From the NCBI RefSeq assembly GCF_030064125.1, contig NZ_CP125957.1, forward strand, positions 1,240,001 to 1,304,000: a stretch of 64,000 nt of DNA, read 5' to 3'. Position 1 is the first letter of the stretch; every line of letters starts with the position of its first letter. A program made the position numbers and the translations under genes. This DNA is from Pseudomonas sp. G2-4. GTDB taxonomy: Bacteria > Pseudomonadota > Gammaproteobacteria > Pseudomonadales > Pseudomonadaceae. Of the stretch, positions 9,362-17,793 are shown piece after piece. The notes beneath the pieces are model-generated. The model was given only the letters and a program-made list of their open reading frames with translations. It was not told where the DNA came from and ran no database searches.

Positions 9362-9724
9362 TTATTTGATTTCTGCCGCATAAACATCTGGCTTGAAGCC
9401 AATCAGGGTTCGGTCACCGAGATCGAGCACCGGGCGCTTGATCATCGAGGGTTGGGCGAGCATCAGTTCGATGGCTTTCGTCTGGTCGAGATCGGCTTTG
9501 CGTTCGTCGTCGAGTTTGCGAAAGGTCGTACCGGCACGGTTCAACACCACTTGCCAGCCATGCTCGTTGCACCATTGGGTCAGGTGCTCACGGTCGATGC
9601 CGGCGGTCTTGTAATCATGAAAGTCGTAGTGCACAGCGTGTTCATCGAGCCAGGTGCGCGCCTTTTTCATCGTGTCACAGGCTTTGATGCCGAAAAGGTG
9701 CAACGTTTTGCTTGAATCGGTCAA
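9362..9724 (-). CDS. ArsC/Spx-family thioredoxin-fold reductase (YffB-like)
   Basis: Protein of 120 residues with the ArsC-like fold. A single N-terminal cysteine sits in FGIKACDTMKKAR (Cys16), and the conserved MIKRPVLD motif and GF.P end match YffB/Spx-type proteins, a glutathione-linked ArsC-like group with no proven arsenate activity. The start is taken as TTG at 9724, because GGGGG lies 8-9 bases upstream and the next ATG falls inside the active-site helix. It precedes dapD by 32 bases, an association that recurs in pseudomonads; the role is unknown. Confidence 0.85.
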   Translation of the reverse strand: MTDSSKTLHLFGIKACDTMKKARTWLDEHAVHYDFHDYKTAGIDREHLTQWCNEHGWQVVLNRAGTTFRKLDDERKADLDQTKAIELMLAQPSMIKRPVLDLGDRTLIGFKPDVYAAEIK

Positions 9725-9822
9725 GGAAATTGCCCCCTTTGCAGGTGCTGGAAATAGAAGGTGAAGGATTATGCCATGACCGGACGGTTTCGCGACGGCC
9801 CAGGTTGATGTACACCAAAACC

Positions 9823-9902
9823 TGTGGGAGCGAGCTTGCTCGCGATGGCCAACATTGATGTCGACTGGTTACACCGCTATCGCGAGCAAGCTCGCTCCCA
9901 CA
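9823..9902. repeat. REPIN, REP family A
   Basis: Inverted doublet of GTGGGAGCGAGCTTGCTCGC with a short spacer, in the gap between the divergent ArsC-like and antiporter genes. Confidence 0.9.
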
Positions 9903-10014
9903 AGGGCAGGGCTGCGACATAGGTGTAACGGCCAAGTTAATGCTAAGCGGTTAATATGGCACTTCAACGGCAAGCTGTTGCCGGATGTGTGTTGCTGTAA
10001 TTGGAAGTCCGTTT

Positions 10015-11661
10015 ATGCAAAGCGCGTATACCGTCCTGATCCTGTTGATGCTGGTGGGCGTTTCGCGTCTGCTCGGACGGCTGGTCCCGCTGCCGTTGCC
10101 CCTGGTGCAGATCGGCGCCGGTGCGCTGTTGGCCTGGCCGTCCCTGGGCCTGCACGTGGCCCTCGATCCCGAACTGTTCCTGTTTCTCTTCTTGCCGCCG
10201 CTGCTGTTCTCCGACGGCTGGCGCATGCCCAAGCGCGAGTTTTGGCGTTTGCGCGGGCCGATCCTGACGCTGGCGGTGGGCTTGGTGTTGTTTACCGTGG
10301 TGGGGGCTGGTTATTTCATTCATTGGCTGCTGCCCAGTATTCCGTTGCCGGTGGCTTTCGCCCTGGCCGCAGTGCTGTCGCCGACCGATGCTGTGGCGGT
10401 GTCGGCGATCGCCCGGGACCGTTTGCCCGGGCCGCTGATGCATATGCTCCAGGGCGAGGCGTTGATGAACGACGCGTCGGGCCTGGTGACCTTCAAGTTC
10501 GCCTTGGCGGCGGCCATCACCGGGGTGTTTTCCCTGGCGGGTGCGAGCCTGACTTTTGTGCTGGTGGCGATTGGCGGCCTGCTGGTCGGCGTGGCCCTGA
10601 GTTGGCTGGTGGGCCGTCTACGCGCCTGGATGATTGCCCGGGGTTGGGACGACCCGGCGACCCATGTGGTGTTCATGTTGCTGCTGCCGTTCGCGGCCTA
10701 TGTGTTGGCGGAACGCTTGGGCGCCTCGGGGATTCTTTCGGCGGTGGCGGCGGGGATGATGCAGAGCTGGCTCGACCTGCTACCGCGCCAGACCGGTACG
10801 CGGCTGCTCAATCGCAGTGTCTGGTCGCTGCTGGAGTTCGCTTTCAACGGCCTGATCTTCCTGCTGCTGGGCTTGCAGTTGCCCGACATCATCAAGGCGG
10901 TGACCAGCCACGAGACCACGCTGTGGCCAACGCTGCTCTACCGTTGCCTGGACGTGGTGGCGATTTTCCTGGTGTTGCTGGTGCTGCGGTTTGTCTGGGT
11001 GCAAAGCATCTGGCGCTTGTCCGGGTTGTTGCGCCGCTGGCGTGGCAAGGGCGAACTGACACTGGTGCCGAACGCACGGTCCTGTTGGTTGCTGACCTTC
11101 GGCGGGGTGAGAGGGGCGGTGACGCTGGCGGGCGTGCTGTCGGTGCCGTTGCTGTTGGGCGCCGGAGAGGCCTTTCCCGAGCGGGACTTGCTGATCTTCA
11201 TTGCCGCTGGGGTGATTCTGCTGTCGCTGATCGCGGCGTGCATTGCCTTGCCGTTGCTGCTGCGGGGTATCGACAAGAGCCCTGATGACAAACGTCGCAA
11301 CGAAGTTCGAGAGGCCTGGCGAAAAACCGCTGAAGCGGCGATCCACGCATTGGAAGTGGAGGAACCGGCCGAAGCGGCCACTACGCCGGATGCAGCCCAG
11401 GCGGCGCTGGCGGCCGAGGTCAAGGCGCGGTTGATGTCCGAGTATCGTCATCAGCTCGACGTGTTCAACGACTCCGCCGAAGCCCAGGCGTTGGCATTCG
11501 AGATGGACCTGCTGGAGCGACGGCTGCGCTTGAAGGCTTATCGGGCGCAGCGTCTGGAGTTGTATCGCCTTAGTCGTCATCACCAGATTGGGGATGATGT
11601 GCTGCGTGAGGTGTTGGGGGAGTTGGATTTGGCGGAGGCGAATTTGGGGTTGGGTAAATAG
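10015..11661 (+). CDS. Na+/H+ antiporter, CPA1 family (NhaP/YjcE-like)
   Basis: Inner-membrane monovalent cation/proton antiporter of 548 residues with about 12 hydrophobic segments in the first 410 residues and a hydrophilic, partly helical C-terminal tail of about 130 residues. Family features include FLFFLPPLLFSDGW, the transport-core ALAAVLSPTDAVAVSAI (TM5-like ND/TD pair), EALMNDASGLVTFKFAL and GGVRGAVTLAGVLS. The ATG at 10015 has GGAAG 7 bases before it. The substrate (Na+ or K+) cannot be decided from sequence. Confidence 0.9.
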   Translation: MQSAYTVLILLMLVGVSRLLGRLVPLPLPLVQIGAGALLAWPSLGLHVALDPELFLFLFLPPLLFSDGWRMPKREFWRLRGPILTLAVGLVLFTVVGAGYFIHWLLPSIPLPVAFALAAVLSPTDAVAVSAIARDRLPGPLMHMLQGEALMNDASGLVTFKFALAAAITGVFSLAGASLTFVLVAIGGLLVGVALSWLVGRLRAWMIARGWDDPATHVVFMLLLPFAAYVLAERLGASGILSAVAAGMMQSWLDLLPRQTGTRLLNRSVWSLLEFAFNGLIFLLLGLQLPDIIKAVTSHETTLWPTLLYRCLDVVAIFLVLLVLRFVWVQSIWRLSGLLRRWRGKGELTLVPNARSCWLLTFGGVRGAVTLAGVLSVPLLLGAGEAFPERDLLIFIAAGVILLSLIAACIALPLLLRGIDKSPDDKRRNEVREAWRKTAEAAIHALEVEEPAEAATTPDAAQAALAAEVKARLMSEYRHQLDVFNDSAEAQALAFEMDLLERRLRLKAYRAQRLELYRLSRHHQIGDDVLREVLGELDLAEANLGLGK

Positions 11662-12087
11662 CGGTTGGGGTCAGAGCGGAAGGTATGTTTTTACAATCCT
11701 TCCCCTCATAAAAAGCAAAGCCGCCCGAAGGCGGCTTCAATCGACGCGCAGTTGAGCTTGCTTCGCCCTTTCTGCGCCGCTGGGTCAACCCCGAGAGGGA
11801 CCCAGACTCCTGCCAGCTTCGCTGGTGACGGGGGCGATCATGGCTACTGGTATTAGCGAATTCAAGCCAGCTTGCACGCTCTAAACAGCGTTGCCTGGGA
11901 TGTGTCGACGTACTAAGTCAACGAAATCAATGGTTTCGCTTATCGCAGTACGTTTTATTTCTTTTCTTGTCTGAGCAAGCGATTGTGGTCTGTCAGACGC
12001 ACCGAAGTTTCCGACAAGTTTTTAAGGTTGTCCGTCGGAAGCGAGGGCTCTAGCCTTTGGGTGTCGCTGCCAATTCAGCGACCGGAC
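11662..12087. other. Gene-free stretch after the antiporter
   Basis: No convincing coding frame is seen. It contains a minus-strand terminator (11710-11737), a hairpin TTCCGAC (12009-12015) with GTCGGAA (12034-12040), and a hairpin TCGCTG (12064-12069) with CAGCGA (12076-12081) that leads into the structured leader below. A short minus-strand frame (MIAPVTSEAGRSLG...) near 11790-11840 could be a gene remnant but is too short to claim. Confidence 0.5.
11710..11737 (-). terminator. Intrinsic terminator, minus strand, without a visible parent gene
   Basis: Read on the minus strand: AAGCCGCC-TTCG-GGCGGCTT, a perfect hairpin with a UUCG loop, followed by TTTGCTTTTT. On the plus strand no T-run follows, so it is not the antiporter terminator. 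There is no minus-strand gene upstream of it (to the right) before 12663. Confidence 0.65.
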
Positions 12088-12295
12088 GTGAGAATCCGAT
12101 TTCCCCTAGTAGGCGCGTAGGCGCCGACCATATAAAGTGCAGGCGCTTTTCGTCTGGGCATTGTGTTATGGCGGCTGTGCGCGGGCATGCTTCGGCATGG
12201 CCGGGCTTCTAGGGACTCGGATTCTCACCCCGCGTACGGCTGCCACCCTCCAGTCCGTGAGAAGACTCGGTGGCGGCTTCTAATTCCCCTAGGAG
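12088..12295 (+). ncRNA. C4-antisense-like structured leader, copy 1
   Basis: Elements in order: upstream target (GTGAGAATCCGA 12088-12099 and CCCTAG 12104-12109); hairpin H1, CATGC-UUCG-GCATG capped as C(UUCG)G (about 12183-12202); antisense core CTAGGG...TTCTCAC (12209-12228); stem GCTGCCACC (12240-12248) with GGTGGCGGC (12270-12278), whose loop holds GTGAGAA (12257-12263); and CCCTAGGAG (12287-12295), which contains the Shine-Dalgarno of the next gene. The core pairs with the upstream target (12 + 6 bp) or with the two downstream segments (7 + 6 bp). The second copy at 58699-58888 has the same plan with different pairing sequences. Similarity to P1/P7 C4 RNA is my inference. Confidence 0.7.
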
Positions 12296-12302
12296 CAATG
12301 AC

Positions 12303-12662
12303 ATGATCAAAGAGACACCGAATCCTCCAAAGCCAGCCTCCACGTTCCCCTACGGCGACTACGCCCCCGAAAAGCTGCAAGAAGCCGCTGATCGTGCGCT
12401 GGATCATTACCTCAAGCCTGACGACAGCGAGTCAGACCCCAGGCCCTCGATACAGTTGTTCACCGTGTCGGACAGCGTTGATACCGAAGCCCTGCTAGCC
12501 AACCTCAGCGAAACCCTGGCTTCGGCCAATGCGATGCTCAGCGACCTGGCCTTCGACCTGGACGGCTCGCGACGGCATGTAGCATTGGGCGTGGCGCAGA
12601 TGATCGAGTTGGGGGAGTTGCTGGCGAACAAGTGCCTGGACCGGGCAGAGCTTCGGGTTTGA
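12303..12662 (+). CDS. Small Pseudomonas protein, DUF6124 type (copy 1)
   Basis: Soluble, probably helical protein of 119 residues with no signal or membrane segment. It shares the family pattern with the product at 58341-58694: an N-terminal (K)-TPNPP motif, a EAADRALDHYLKP helix, a variable acidic linker, then VDTEALLANLSETLASANAM.SDLAFDL.GSRRHVALGVAQMIELGELLAN. Function unknown. ATG at 12303 with AGGAG 7 bases before. The leader suggests antisense control of translation. The DUF number is recalled from memory. Confidence 0.82.
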   Translation: MIKETPNPPKPASTFPYGDYAPEKLQEAADRALDHYLKPDDSESDPRPSIQLFTVSDSVDTEALLANLSETLASANAMLSDLAFDLDGSRRHVALGVAQMIELGELLANKCLDRAELRV

Positions 12663-12682
12663 TGCAATAAGCGCCGGCCTCA

Positions 12683-12705
12683 TCGCGAGCAGGCTCGCTC
12701 CCACA
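12683..12705 (-). repeat. Single REP, family A
   Basis: One arm only, TCGCGAGCAGGCTCGCTCCC followed by ACA, with no inverted partner nearby. It lies just before a family B doublet. Confidence 0.8.
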
Positions 12706-12750
12706 GTGGTTCTGTGTCGCTCACACATAGGGTGGTCGACGCCAAACCCC

Positions 12751-12881
12751 TGTGGCGAGGGAGCTTGCTCCCGCTGGGGCGCGAAGCGGCCCTAAAACCT
12801 GACAACCCGGTGTCTCAGGCAAATTGAGTTGACTGCTTTGGGGCCGCTGCGCAGCCAGCGGGAGCAAGCTGCCTCGCCACA
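12751..12881. repeat. REPIN, REP family B
   Basis: Inverted doublet of a second palindrome, TGTGGCGAGGGAGCTTGCTC, continuing CCGCTGGGG..GCGAAGCGGCCC; the right arm (GGGCCGCTGCGCAGCCAGCG...) ends 7 bases before the antitoxin stop codon. Confidence 0.88.
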
Positions 12882-12888
12882 ACAGCGC

Positions 12889-13191
12889 TTATGCGTGAGC
12901 CTCTTCCTGCTCAGGAACCAGCCGCACTTCCACTCTCTGACCCAGCGCACGCGCTGCGCTGGCAAGTGTTGCCAGCGTCATTCCTGCATCATTCTGATCC
13001 AGTGCACGATCAACAGCAGTGCGACTGGTGTGCATCCGTTGTGCCAAGGCCTTTTTGGTCACTTTCTGAAGCTTCATGGCTTCGGCAATCTGCCAGGCAA
13101 TAACGCGTTTGAGCGCAGCGGCGGAAACTTCTTCGGCGATGCCTTGCTCGGCGAGAAAGTCGTCAAAATCAGAGCCAATGTGCTTGTTCAT
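12889..13191 (-). CDS. HigA-like antitoxin (XRE-type helix-turn-helix)
   Basis: Protein of 100 residues with an N-terminal dimerising segment (MNKHIGSDFDDFLAEQGI) and a helix-turn-helix around residues 50-70 (VTKKALAQRMHTSRTAVDRAL), then a LATLASAARALG helix. ATG at 13191 preceded by GAGG; the frame extends further upstream but overlaps the toxin gene. It starts 10 bases after the toxin stop, toxin first, as in higBA. It should neutralise the upstream RelE-like toxin and repress the promoter. Confidence 0.85.
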   Translation of the reverse strand: MNKHIGSDFDDFLAEQGIAEEVSAAALKRVIAWQIAEAMKLQKVTKKALAQRMHTSRTAVDRALDQNDAGMTLATLASAARALGQRVEVRLVPEQEEAHA

Positions 13192-13201
13192 TTGCGGTAC
13201 C

Positions 13202-13543
13202 TCATAATCTTGCTTTGCGCTGCTTGGCGGTTGCCATGTCGGTGGCTGGCGTTTTTTGACTTTTTTTGATGAAACCGTGGAGCAGCACCATGTCGGAGCC
13301 CACCACAGTGAAGAGAACGCGGGCAATGGTATCTCCAAGGTCAATCCTGACCTCCCATAGCCCAGTGTCCAGTTTGCGAACCACCGGCATACCTATTGGC
13401 CAACCAATCTGAACAGTCTTGATGTCGGTCCCGATCATCCGTCTGTGCTCGCGAGGCAGGTCAGTCAACCATTCGCGAACGGGTTCATTTCCAGCGTCTG
13501 TGCGGAAGAAACGTACGTTCAGTATGGGGGCAATATCAACCAT
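13202..13543 (-). CDS. HigB/RelE-like toxin (phage Gp49 family)
   Basis: Protein of 113 residues resembling the phage-derived Gp49-like/HigB branch of the RelE superfamily, which act as ribosome-dependent or free mRNA interferases. Visible features: NEPVREWLTDLPREHR, KTVQIGWPIGMPVVRKLDTGLWEVRIDLGD, RVLFTVVGSDMVLLHGFIKKSQKTP and a basic C-terminus. Start taken at the ATG at 13543; one further in-frame ATG at 13570 is possible. It forms a two-gene module with the antitoxin at 12889-13191. Confidence 0.85.
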   Translation of the reverse strand: MVDIAPILNVRFFRTDAGNEPVREWLTDLPREHRRMIGTDIKTVQIGWPIGMPVVRKLDTGLWEVRIDLGDTIARVLFTVVGSDMVLLHGFIKKSQKTPATDMATAKQRKARL

Positions 13544-13636
13544 GAATGAAGTGTACCGAAATAGGTGCATTGCGCAACCTAGGCATCACTGAGTATTTGT
13601 ACAGGGGGAGGTGGTGGCCGGTATGGATGTTGCTGT

Positions 13637-13680
13637 TGGGGCCGCTGCGCAGCCCAGCGGGAGCAAGCTCCCTCGCCACA
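13637..13680 (-). repeat. Single REP, family B
   Basis: One family B arm (GGGCCGCTGCGCAGCCCAGC..., ending CTCCCTCGCCACA) in the same orientation as the right arm of the doublet at 12751-12881. The toxin-antitoxin pair therefore lies between two directly repeated REP arms. Confidence 0.85.
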
Positions 13681-13710
13681 ACAGCGGTCCGCTTCAGTCC
13701 GAGACAGCCA

Positions 13711-14910
13711 TCAACCCCGACGCTGGATAAACGCGCGAATCCGCTCCGCCGCTTCCACGCATTCAGCCAGCGGCGCAACCAGGGCCATGCGCACACGCCC
13801 GGCGCCTGGGTTGACGCCATCCACATCGCGGGACAGGTAGGAGCCCGGCACCACGGTCACGTGTTCCTGTTCGAACAGGTCGCGACAGAACGCTGCATCA
13901 TCGCCGGCCACGTTCGGCCACAGGTAGAAGCTGCCGTCGGGGCGTTGCACGTCCAGCACCGGGCTGAGGATTTCCAGCACGGCGTCGAACTTCTCCCGGT
14001 ACAGCGCGCGGTTGGCCCGTACGTGCACTTCGTCGTTCCACGCGGCGATGCTCGCCAGTTGGGTTTGAACCGGCATCGCGCAGCCGTGGTAGGTGCGGTA
14101 CAGCAGGAAGCCCTTGAGGATGTCCGCGTCGCCGGCGACGAAACCGGAGCGCAGGCCGGGCAGGTTGGAGCGTTTGGACAGGCTGTGGAACACCACGCAG
14201 CGCTTGAAATCCTGGCGGCCGAGTTCAACACAGGCACTGAGCAGCCCTGGCGGCGGGGTCTGTTCGTCGAAGTACAGTTCGCTGTAGCACTCGTCCGCCG
14301 CGATCACGAAGTCATATTCATCAGCCAGGGCGATGAGTTTCTTCAGCACGTCCACCGGGATCAACGCGCCGGTCGGGTTGCCGGGAGAGCACAAGAACAG
14401 GATCTGGCAGCGTTTCCAGATGTCCGGCGAGACAGCCTCGAAATCCGGGTTGAAGCCGTTCTCGTCCAGGCATGGCAGGTAGTGCGGCTTGGCCCCGGCC
14501 AGGAACGCTGCGCCTTCGTAGATCTGGTAGAAAGGGTTCGGGCTGACCACCAGCGCATCGTCGCCACGGTTGACCACAGTCTGGGTGAAGGCGAACAGGG
14601 CTTCACGGGTGCCATTGACCGGCAGCACGTGGCGCGCCGGGTCCAGCCAGCCGCTCGGCACATTGAAGCGACGCTCGCACCAGCCGGTGATGGCTTCACG
14701 CAGCTCCGGGATGCCGAGGGTGGTCGGGTACACGGCCATTTTTTCCAGATTGCTGGCCAGGGCTTCGGCTACGAAGCTGGGCGAGCGATGCTTGGGTTCG
14801 CCGATGGACAACGCGATGGGGCGTTTGTCGGGGTGGGGCGTGACGCTGCCGAGCAGGGCGCGGAGCTTTTCGAACGGGTAGGGCTGCAACTGGTTCAAAG
14901 CGTTGTTCAT
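13711..14910 (-). CDS. dapC: Succinyldiaminopimelate transaminase DapC
   Basis: PLP aminotransferase (fold type I, class I/II) of 399 residues that converts N-succinyl-2-amino-6-ketopimelate to N-succinyl-LL-DAP. Motifs: ALSIGEPKH near the N-terminus, PVNGTREALFAF, SPNPFYQIYEG, SPGNPTGALI, DECYSELYFD and the PLP lysine in HSLSKRSNLPGLRSGF. ATG at 14910 with GAGG upstream. The dapC call over other aminotransferases rests on overall sequence and its place upstream of glnD-map, as in other pseudomonads. Confidence 0.92.
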   Translation of the reverse strand: MNNALNQLQPYPFEKLRALLGSVTPHPDKRPIALSIGEPKHRSPSFVAEALASNLEKMAVYPTTLGIPELREAITGWCERRFNVPSGWLDPARHVLPVNGTREALFAFTQTVVNRGDDALVVSPNPFYQIYEGAAFLAGAKPHYLPCLDENGFNPDFEAVSPDIWKRCQILFLCSPGNPTGALIPVDVLKKLIALADEYDFVIAADECYSELYFDEQTPPPGLLSACVELGRQDFKRCVVFHSLSKRSNLPGLRSGFVAGDADILKGFLLYRTYHGCAMPVQTQLASIAAWNDEVHVRANRALYREKFDAVLEILSPVLDVQRPDGSFYLWPNVAGDDAAFCRDLFEQEHVTVVPGSYLSRDVDGVNPGAGRVRMALVAPLAECVEAAERIRAFIQRRG

Positions 14911-14940
14911 CGAGGGCCTCGTCAATGTGGGCGCGGTCCT

Positions 14941-15030
14941 TGTGGGAGCGAGCTTGCTCGCGATAGCGGTGGGTCAGGCAACATCAATGCTGGATGTTGC
15001 GCCGCCATCGCGAGCAAGCTCGCTCCCACA
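14941..15030. repeat. REPIN, REP family A
   Basis: Inverted doublet between glnD (stop at 15047) and dapC (start at 14910), with arms GTGGGAGCGAGCTTGCTCGC and its complement. Confidence 0.9.
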
Positions 15031-15046
15031 GGGGCAGTTCGTTGAT

Positions 15047-17749
15047 TCAGATAGTGATGCGCGTCAGGTTGATATCCGGTTCCTGGTTGACGCTCAAATG
15101 CCGCACGATCGCTTCCTGCAGGCGGCTGCACAGCTGCGGATCGGACAGCGGCTGGTTATGGGCGTCGGTGATGAAGAACACGTCCTCCACCCGCTCGCCC
15201 AAGGTGGCGATCTTGGCGTTTTGCAGCGACAGGTCGAACTCCAGGAAGATATGACCGATTCGCGCCAACAGGCCTGGACGATCCGGGGCGCTGAGCTCCA
15301 GCACCGTGACCTGGCGCTGGGCGTCGTTGTGGATCGTCACTTGCGGAGCGAACGCAAAATGCTTGAGCTGACGCGGTACCCGGCGCTGGATGATGGTCGG
15401 GTAGTCCGCCGGGTTGCGCAGGGCTTCGGTCAGGCCATCGCGAATCTGCTTGACCCGCGCCGGGTTGTCGCCAATCGAGTCGCCGTCGGTGTCGAGCACG
15501 ATGTAGGTGTCGAGGGTGAACTGGCTGCTGGAGGTGATGACCCGGGCGTCATGGATGTTGAGGTTGAGCTGGTCCATCGCCGCCACGGTCACGGCGAAGA
15601 AGTCGTGCTGGTCGGGGGCGTAGATGAAGATCTGCGTGCCGCCCTCGAACTCGCGCTGGGTGGTTTCCTTGATCAGCACCAGCGGCCCGCCATCGGCCGG
15701 TTGCTGCAAAATCGCGTCGCTGTGCCAGGCCACGTCGCCGGCCGTGTGGCGCAGGAAATAGTCATCACCCAATTGCGACCAGAGCTGTTCGACGTCGTCC
15801 GGATCGGTGCCGCCGCGCACCAGGATGTCCAGGGCTGCGCTTTGGGTGCGACGGATCTGCTCTTCGCGATCCACCGGGTTTTCCAGGCCGCGACGCAAGG
15901 CCCGCTTGGTCTCGGTGTACAACTGGCGCAACAGGCTGGCGCGCCAGGAGTTCCACAGGCTCGGGTTGGTGGCGTTGATGTCGGCCACGGTCAGCACGTA
16001 GAGGTAGTCCAGGCGGGTTTCATCGCCGACGATCTGGGCGAAGTCGTGGATCACCTGCGGGTCGGACAAATCCTTGCGCTGGGCAGTGGTGGACATCACT
16101 AGGTGGTTCTGCACCAGCCAAACGATCAACCGGCTGTCCCACAGAGGCAATTGATGGCGCTGACAGAACGCCTCGGCATCCACCGCGCCGATTTCGGAGT
16201 GGTCGCCCTGGCGGCCCTTGCCAATGTCGTGGTAAAGCCCGGCCATGTAGATCAGCTCAGGCTTGGGCAGCTTGGCCATGAGCTTGCTGGCCAGCGGGAA
16301 TTTCTCCGACACCTGGGTGTACTGCAACTTACGCAGGTGCTTGATCAGGTTCAGCGTGTGGGCATCAACCGTATAGATGTGGAACAGGTCGTGCTGCATC
16401 TGCCCGACGATGAAGCCGAACTCCGGCAGATAGCGCCCGAGGATCCCATAGCGGTTCATACGCCGCAGGTTGCGGTGCACGCCGATCCGGCATTTGAACA
16501 ACTCGATGAACAGGCTGGTGTTGCGGATGTCGTGGCGGAAATCCTCATCGATCAGATGACGGTTTTCCCGCAGCAGGCGGATGGTGTCGGCGCGCACGCC
16601 TTTGATTTCCGGCTGCTGGGCCATGAGCACGAAGATTTCGAGCATGGCGAAGGGCGTGCGGCGGAATACATTGGCGCTGCGGGCTTCGATGTAGCCGTCG
16701 TGCAGTTGGAAGCGTGAGTTGATCGGCTGCGGCGGCTCTTCGTCCTCGGGGGCGAGGATGACTTCCTCGAAGTGCTGGATGATCAGTTCACTGAGCTGGG
16801 CGATGCTCATCACCACCCGGTAGTACTGCTGCATGAAGTTTTCGATGGACTGCTTGGCGTCCTGCCCCTCGAAACCCAGGAGGTTGGCGATGGAGCGCTG
16901 GTGATCGAACAGCAAGCGGTCTTCTGAGCGGCCAGCGAGCATGTGCAGGGCGTAGCGAACCTTCCACAGGAATTCCTGGGACGAGGCCAGCAAGGCATTT
17001 TCGCTTTCCACCAGGAAGCCTTCGCCGGCCAGGGCCCGCAGGTTCAACGTGCCGTACTGGCGGCGGGCAACCCAGAGGATCGTCTGGATATCCCGCAGCC
17101 CGCCGGGGGAGCCTTTGACGTTGGGCTCCAGGTTGTATTCGGTGTCGTTGTACTTGTGGTGGCGAGCCTTCTGCTCGGCGTGCTTGGCCAGGAAAAAATC
17201 CTTGCTCGGCCACATGTGCGCGGTGCTGGTGACGTCGAGCATGCGCTGGCGCAGGTGCTCGGGGCCGGCGATGGTGCGGCTTTCCATCAGGTTGGTGATC
17301 ACCGTCAGGTCGGCGCGGGCCTCCTCGGCGCATTCCTGCACCGAGCGCACGCTTTGGCCGACTTCCAGGCCGATGTCCCACAGCAGCGTCAGGAAACGTT
17401 CGATGGAATCGCGGAAAACCTCATGGTCGGCGCTGTCCAGCAGGATCAGCAGATCGATGTCGGAGTAGGGGTGCAGCTCGCCGCGCCCGTAGCCGCCCAC
17501 CGCCACCAGGGCAATGTCGGCATCTTCACTCCAGTCGAATTGCTCCCAGGCCTTTTGCAGGATGTTATCGACGAACCAGGCGCGGTCTTCGATCAGTCGG
17601 CGGATATCCCGGCCATTGCGAAAACGTTGGTCGAGCACATCATGGGCCTGGCGGATCGCCTTCTTGAATGCCGAGATGGGGCTTGCCTTCAGGGCCAGTT
17701 CAGCCTGGAACTGGCCGCGGTCGAAGAGTTCGGGATCCACCTGCGGCAT
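15047..17749 (-). CDS. glnD: PII uridylyltransferase/uridylyl-removing enzyme GlnD
   Basis: Bifunctional nitrogen sensor of 900 residues that uridylylates PII when glutamine is low and removes UMP when it is high. Domains in order: nucleotidyltransferase with [16 protein letters not shown] (residues 85-100, the metal-binding Asp pair in SDID), a helical linker, an HD hydrolase domain near residues 505-515 ([12 protein letters not shown]), and two C-terminal ACT domains (about 700-890) that bind glutamine. Full length and intact. It is upstream of dapC, on the same strand as map. Confidence 0.97.
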   Translation of the reverse strand: MPQVDPELFDRGQFQAELALKASPISAFKKAIRQAHDVLDQRFRNGRDIRRLIEDRAWFVDNILQKAWEQFDWSEDADIALVAVGGYGRGELHPYSDIDLLILLDSADHEVFRDSIERFLTLLWDIGLEVGQSVRSVQECAEEARADLTVITNLMESRTIAGPEHLRQRMLDVTSTAHMWPSKDFFLAKHAEQKARHHKYNDTEYNLEPNVKGSPGGLRDIQTILWVARRQYGTLNLRALAGEGFLVESENALLASSQEFLWKVRYALHMLAGRSEDRLLFDHQRSIANLLGFEGQDAKQSIENFMQQYYRVVMSIAQLSELIIQHFEEVILAPEDEEPPQPINSRFQLHDGYIEARSANVFRRTPFAMLEIFVLMAQQPEIKGVRADTIRLLRENRHLIDEDFRHDIRNTSLFIELFKCRIGVHRNLRRMNRYGILGRYLPEFGFIVGQMQHDLFHIYTVDAHTLNLIKHLRKLQYTQVSEKFPLASKLMAKLPKPELIYMAGLYHDIGKGRQGDHSEIGAVDAEAFCQRHQLPLWDSRLIVWLVQNHLVMSTTAQRKDLSDPQVIHDFAQIVGDETRLDYLYVLTVADINATNPSLWNSWRASLLRQLYTETKRALRRGLENPVDREEQIRRTQSAALDILVRGGTDPDDVEQLWSQLGDDYFLRHTAGDVAWHSDAILQQPADGGPLVLIKETTQREFEGGTQIFIYAPDQHDFFAVTVAAMDQLNLNIHDARVITSSSQFTLDTYIVLDTDGDSIGDNPARVKQIRDGLTEALRNPADYPTIIQRRVPRQLKHFAFAPQVTIHNDAQRQVTVLELSAPDRPGLLARIGHIFLEFDLSLQNAKIATLGERVEDVFFITDAHNQPLSDPQLCSRLQEAIVRHLSVNQEPDINLTRITI

Positions 17750-17793
17750 TGAATGGCTTTCCTTTCTATCTATAGCTATAGGCTGTGTTCGGG

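Noticed and set aside
11790..11840. Short minus-strand peptide frame in the antiporter-DUF6124 gap
   Set aside because: Fewer than 25 codons, no ribosome site and no known family; possible remnant only.
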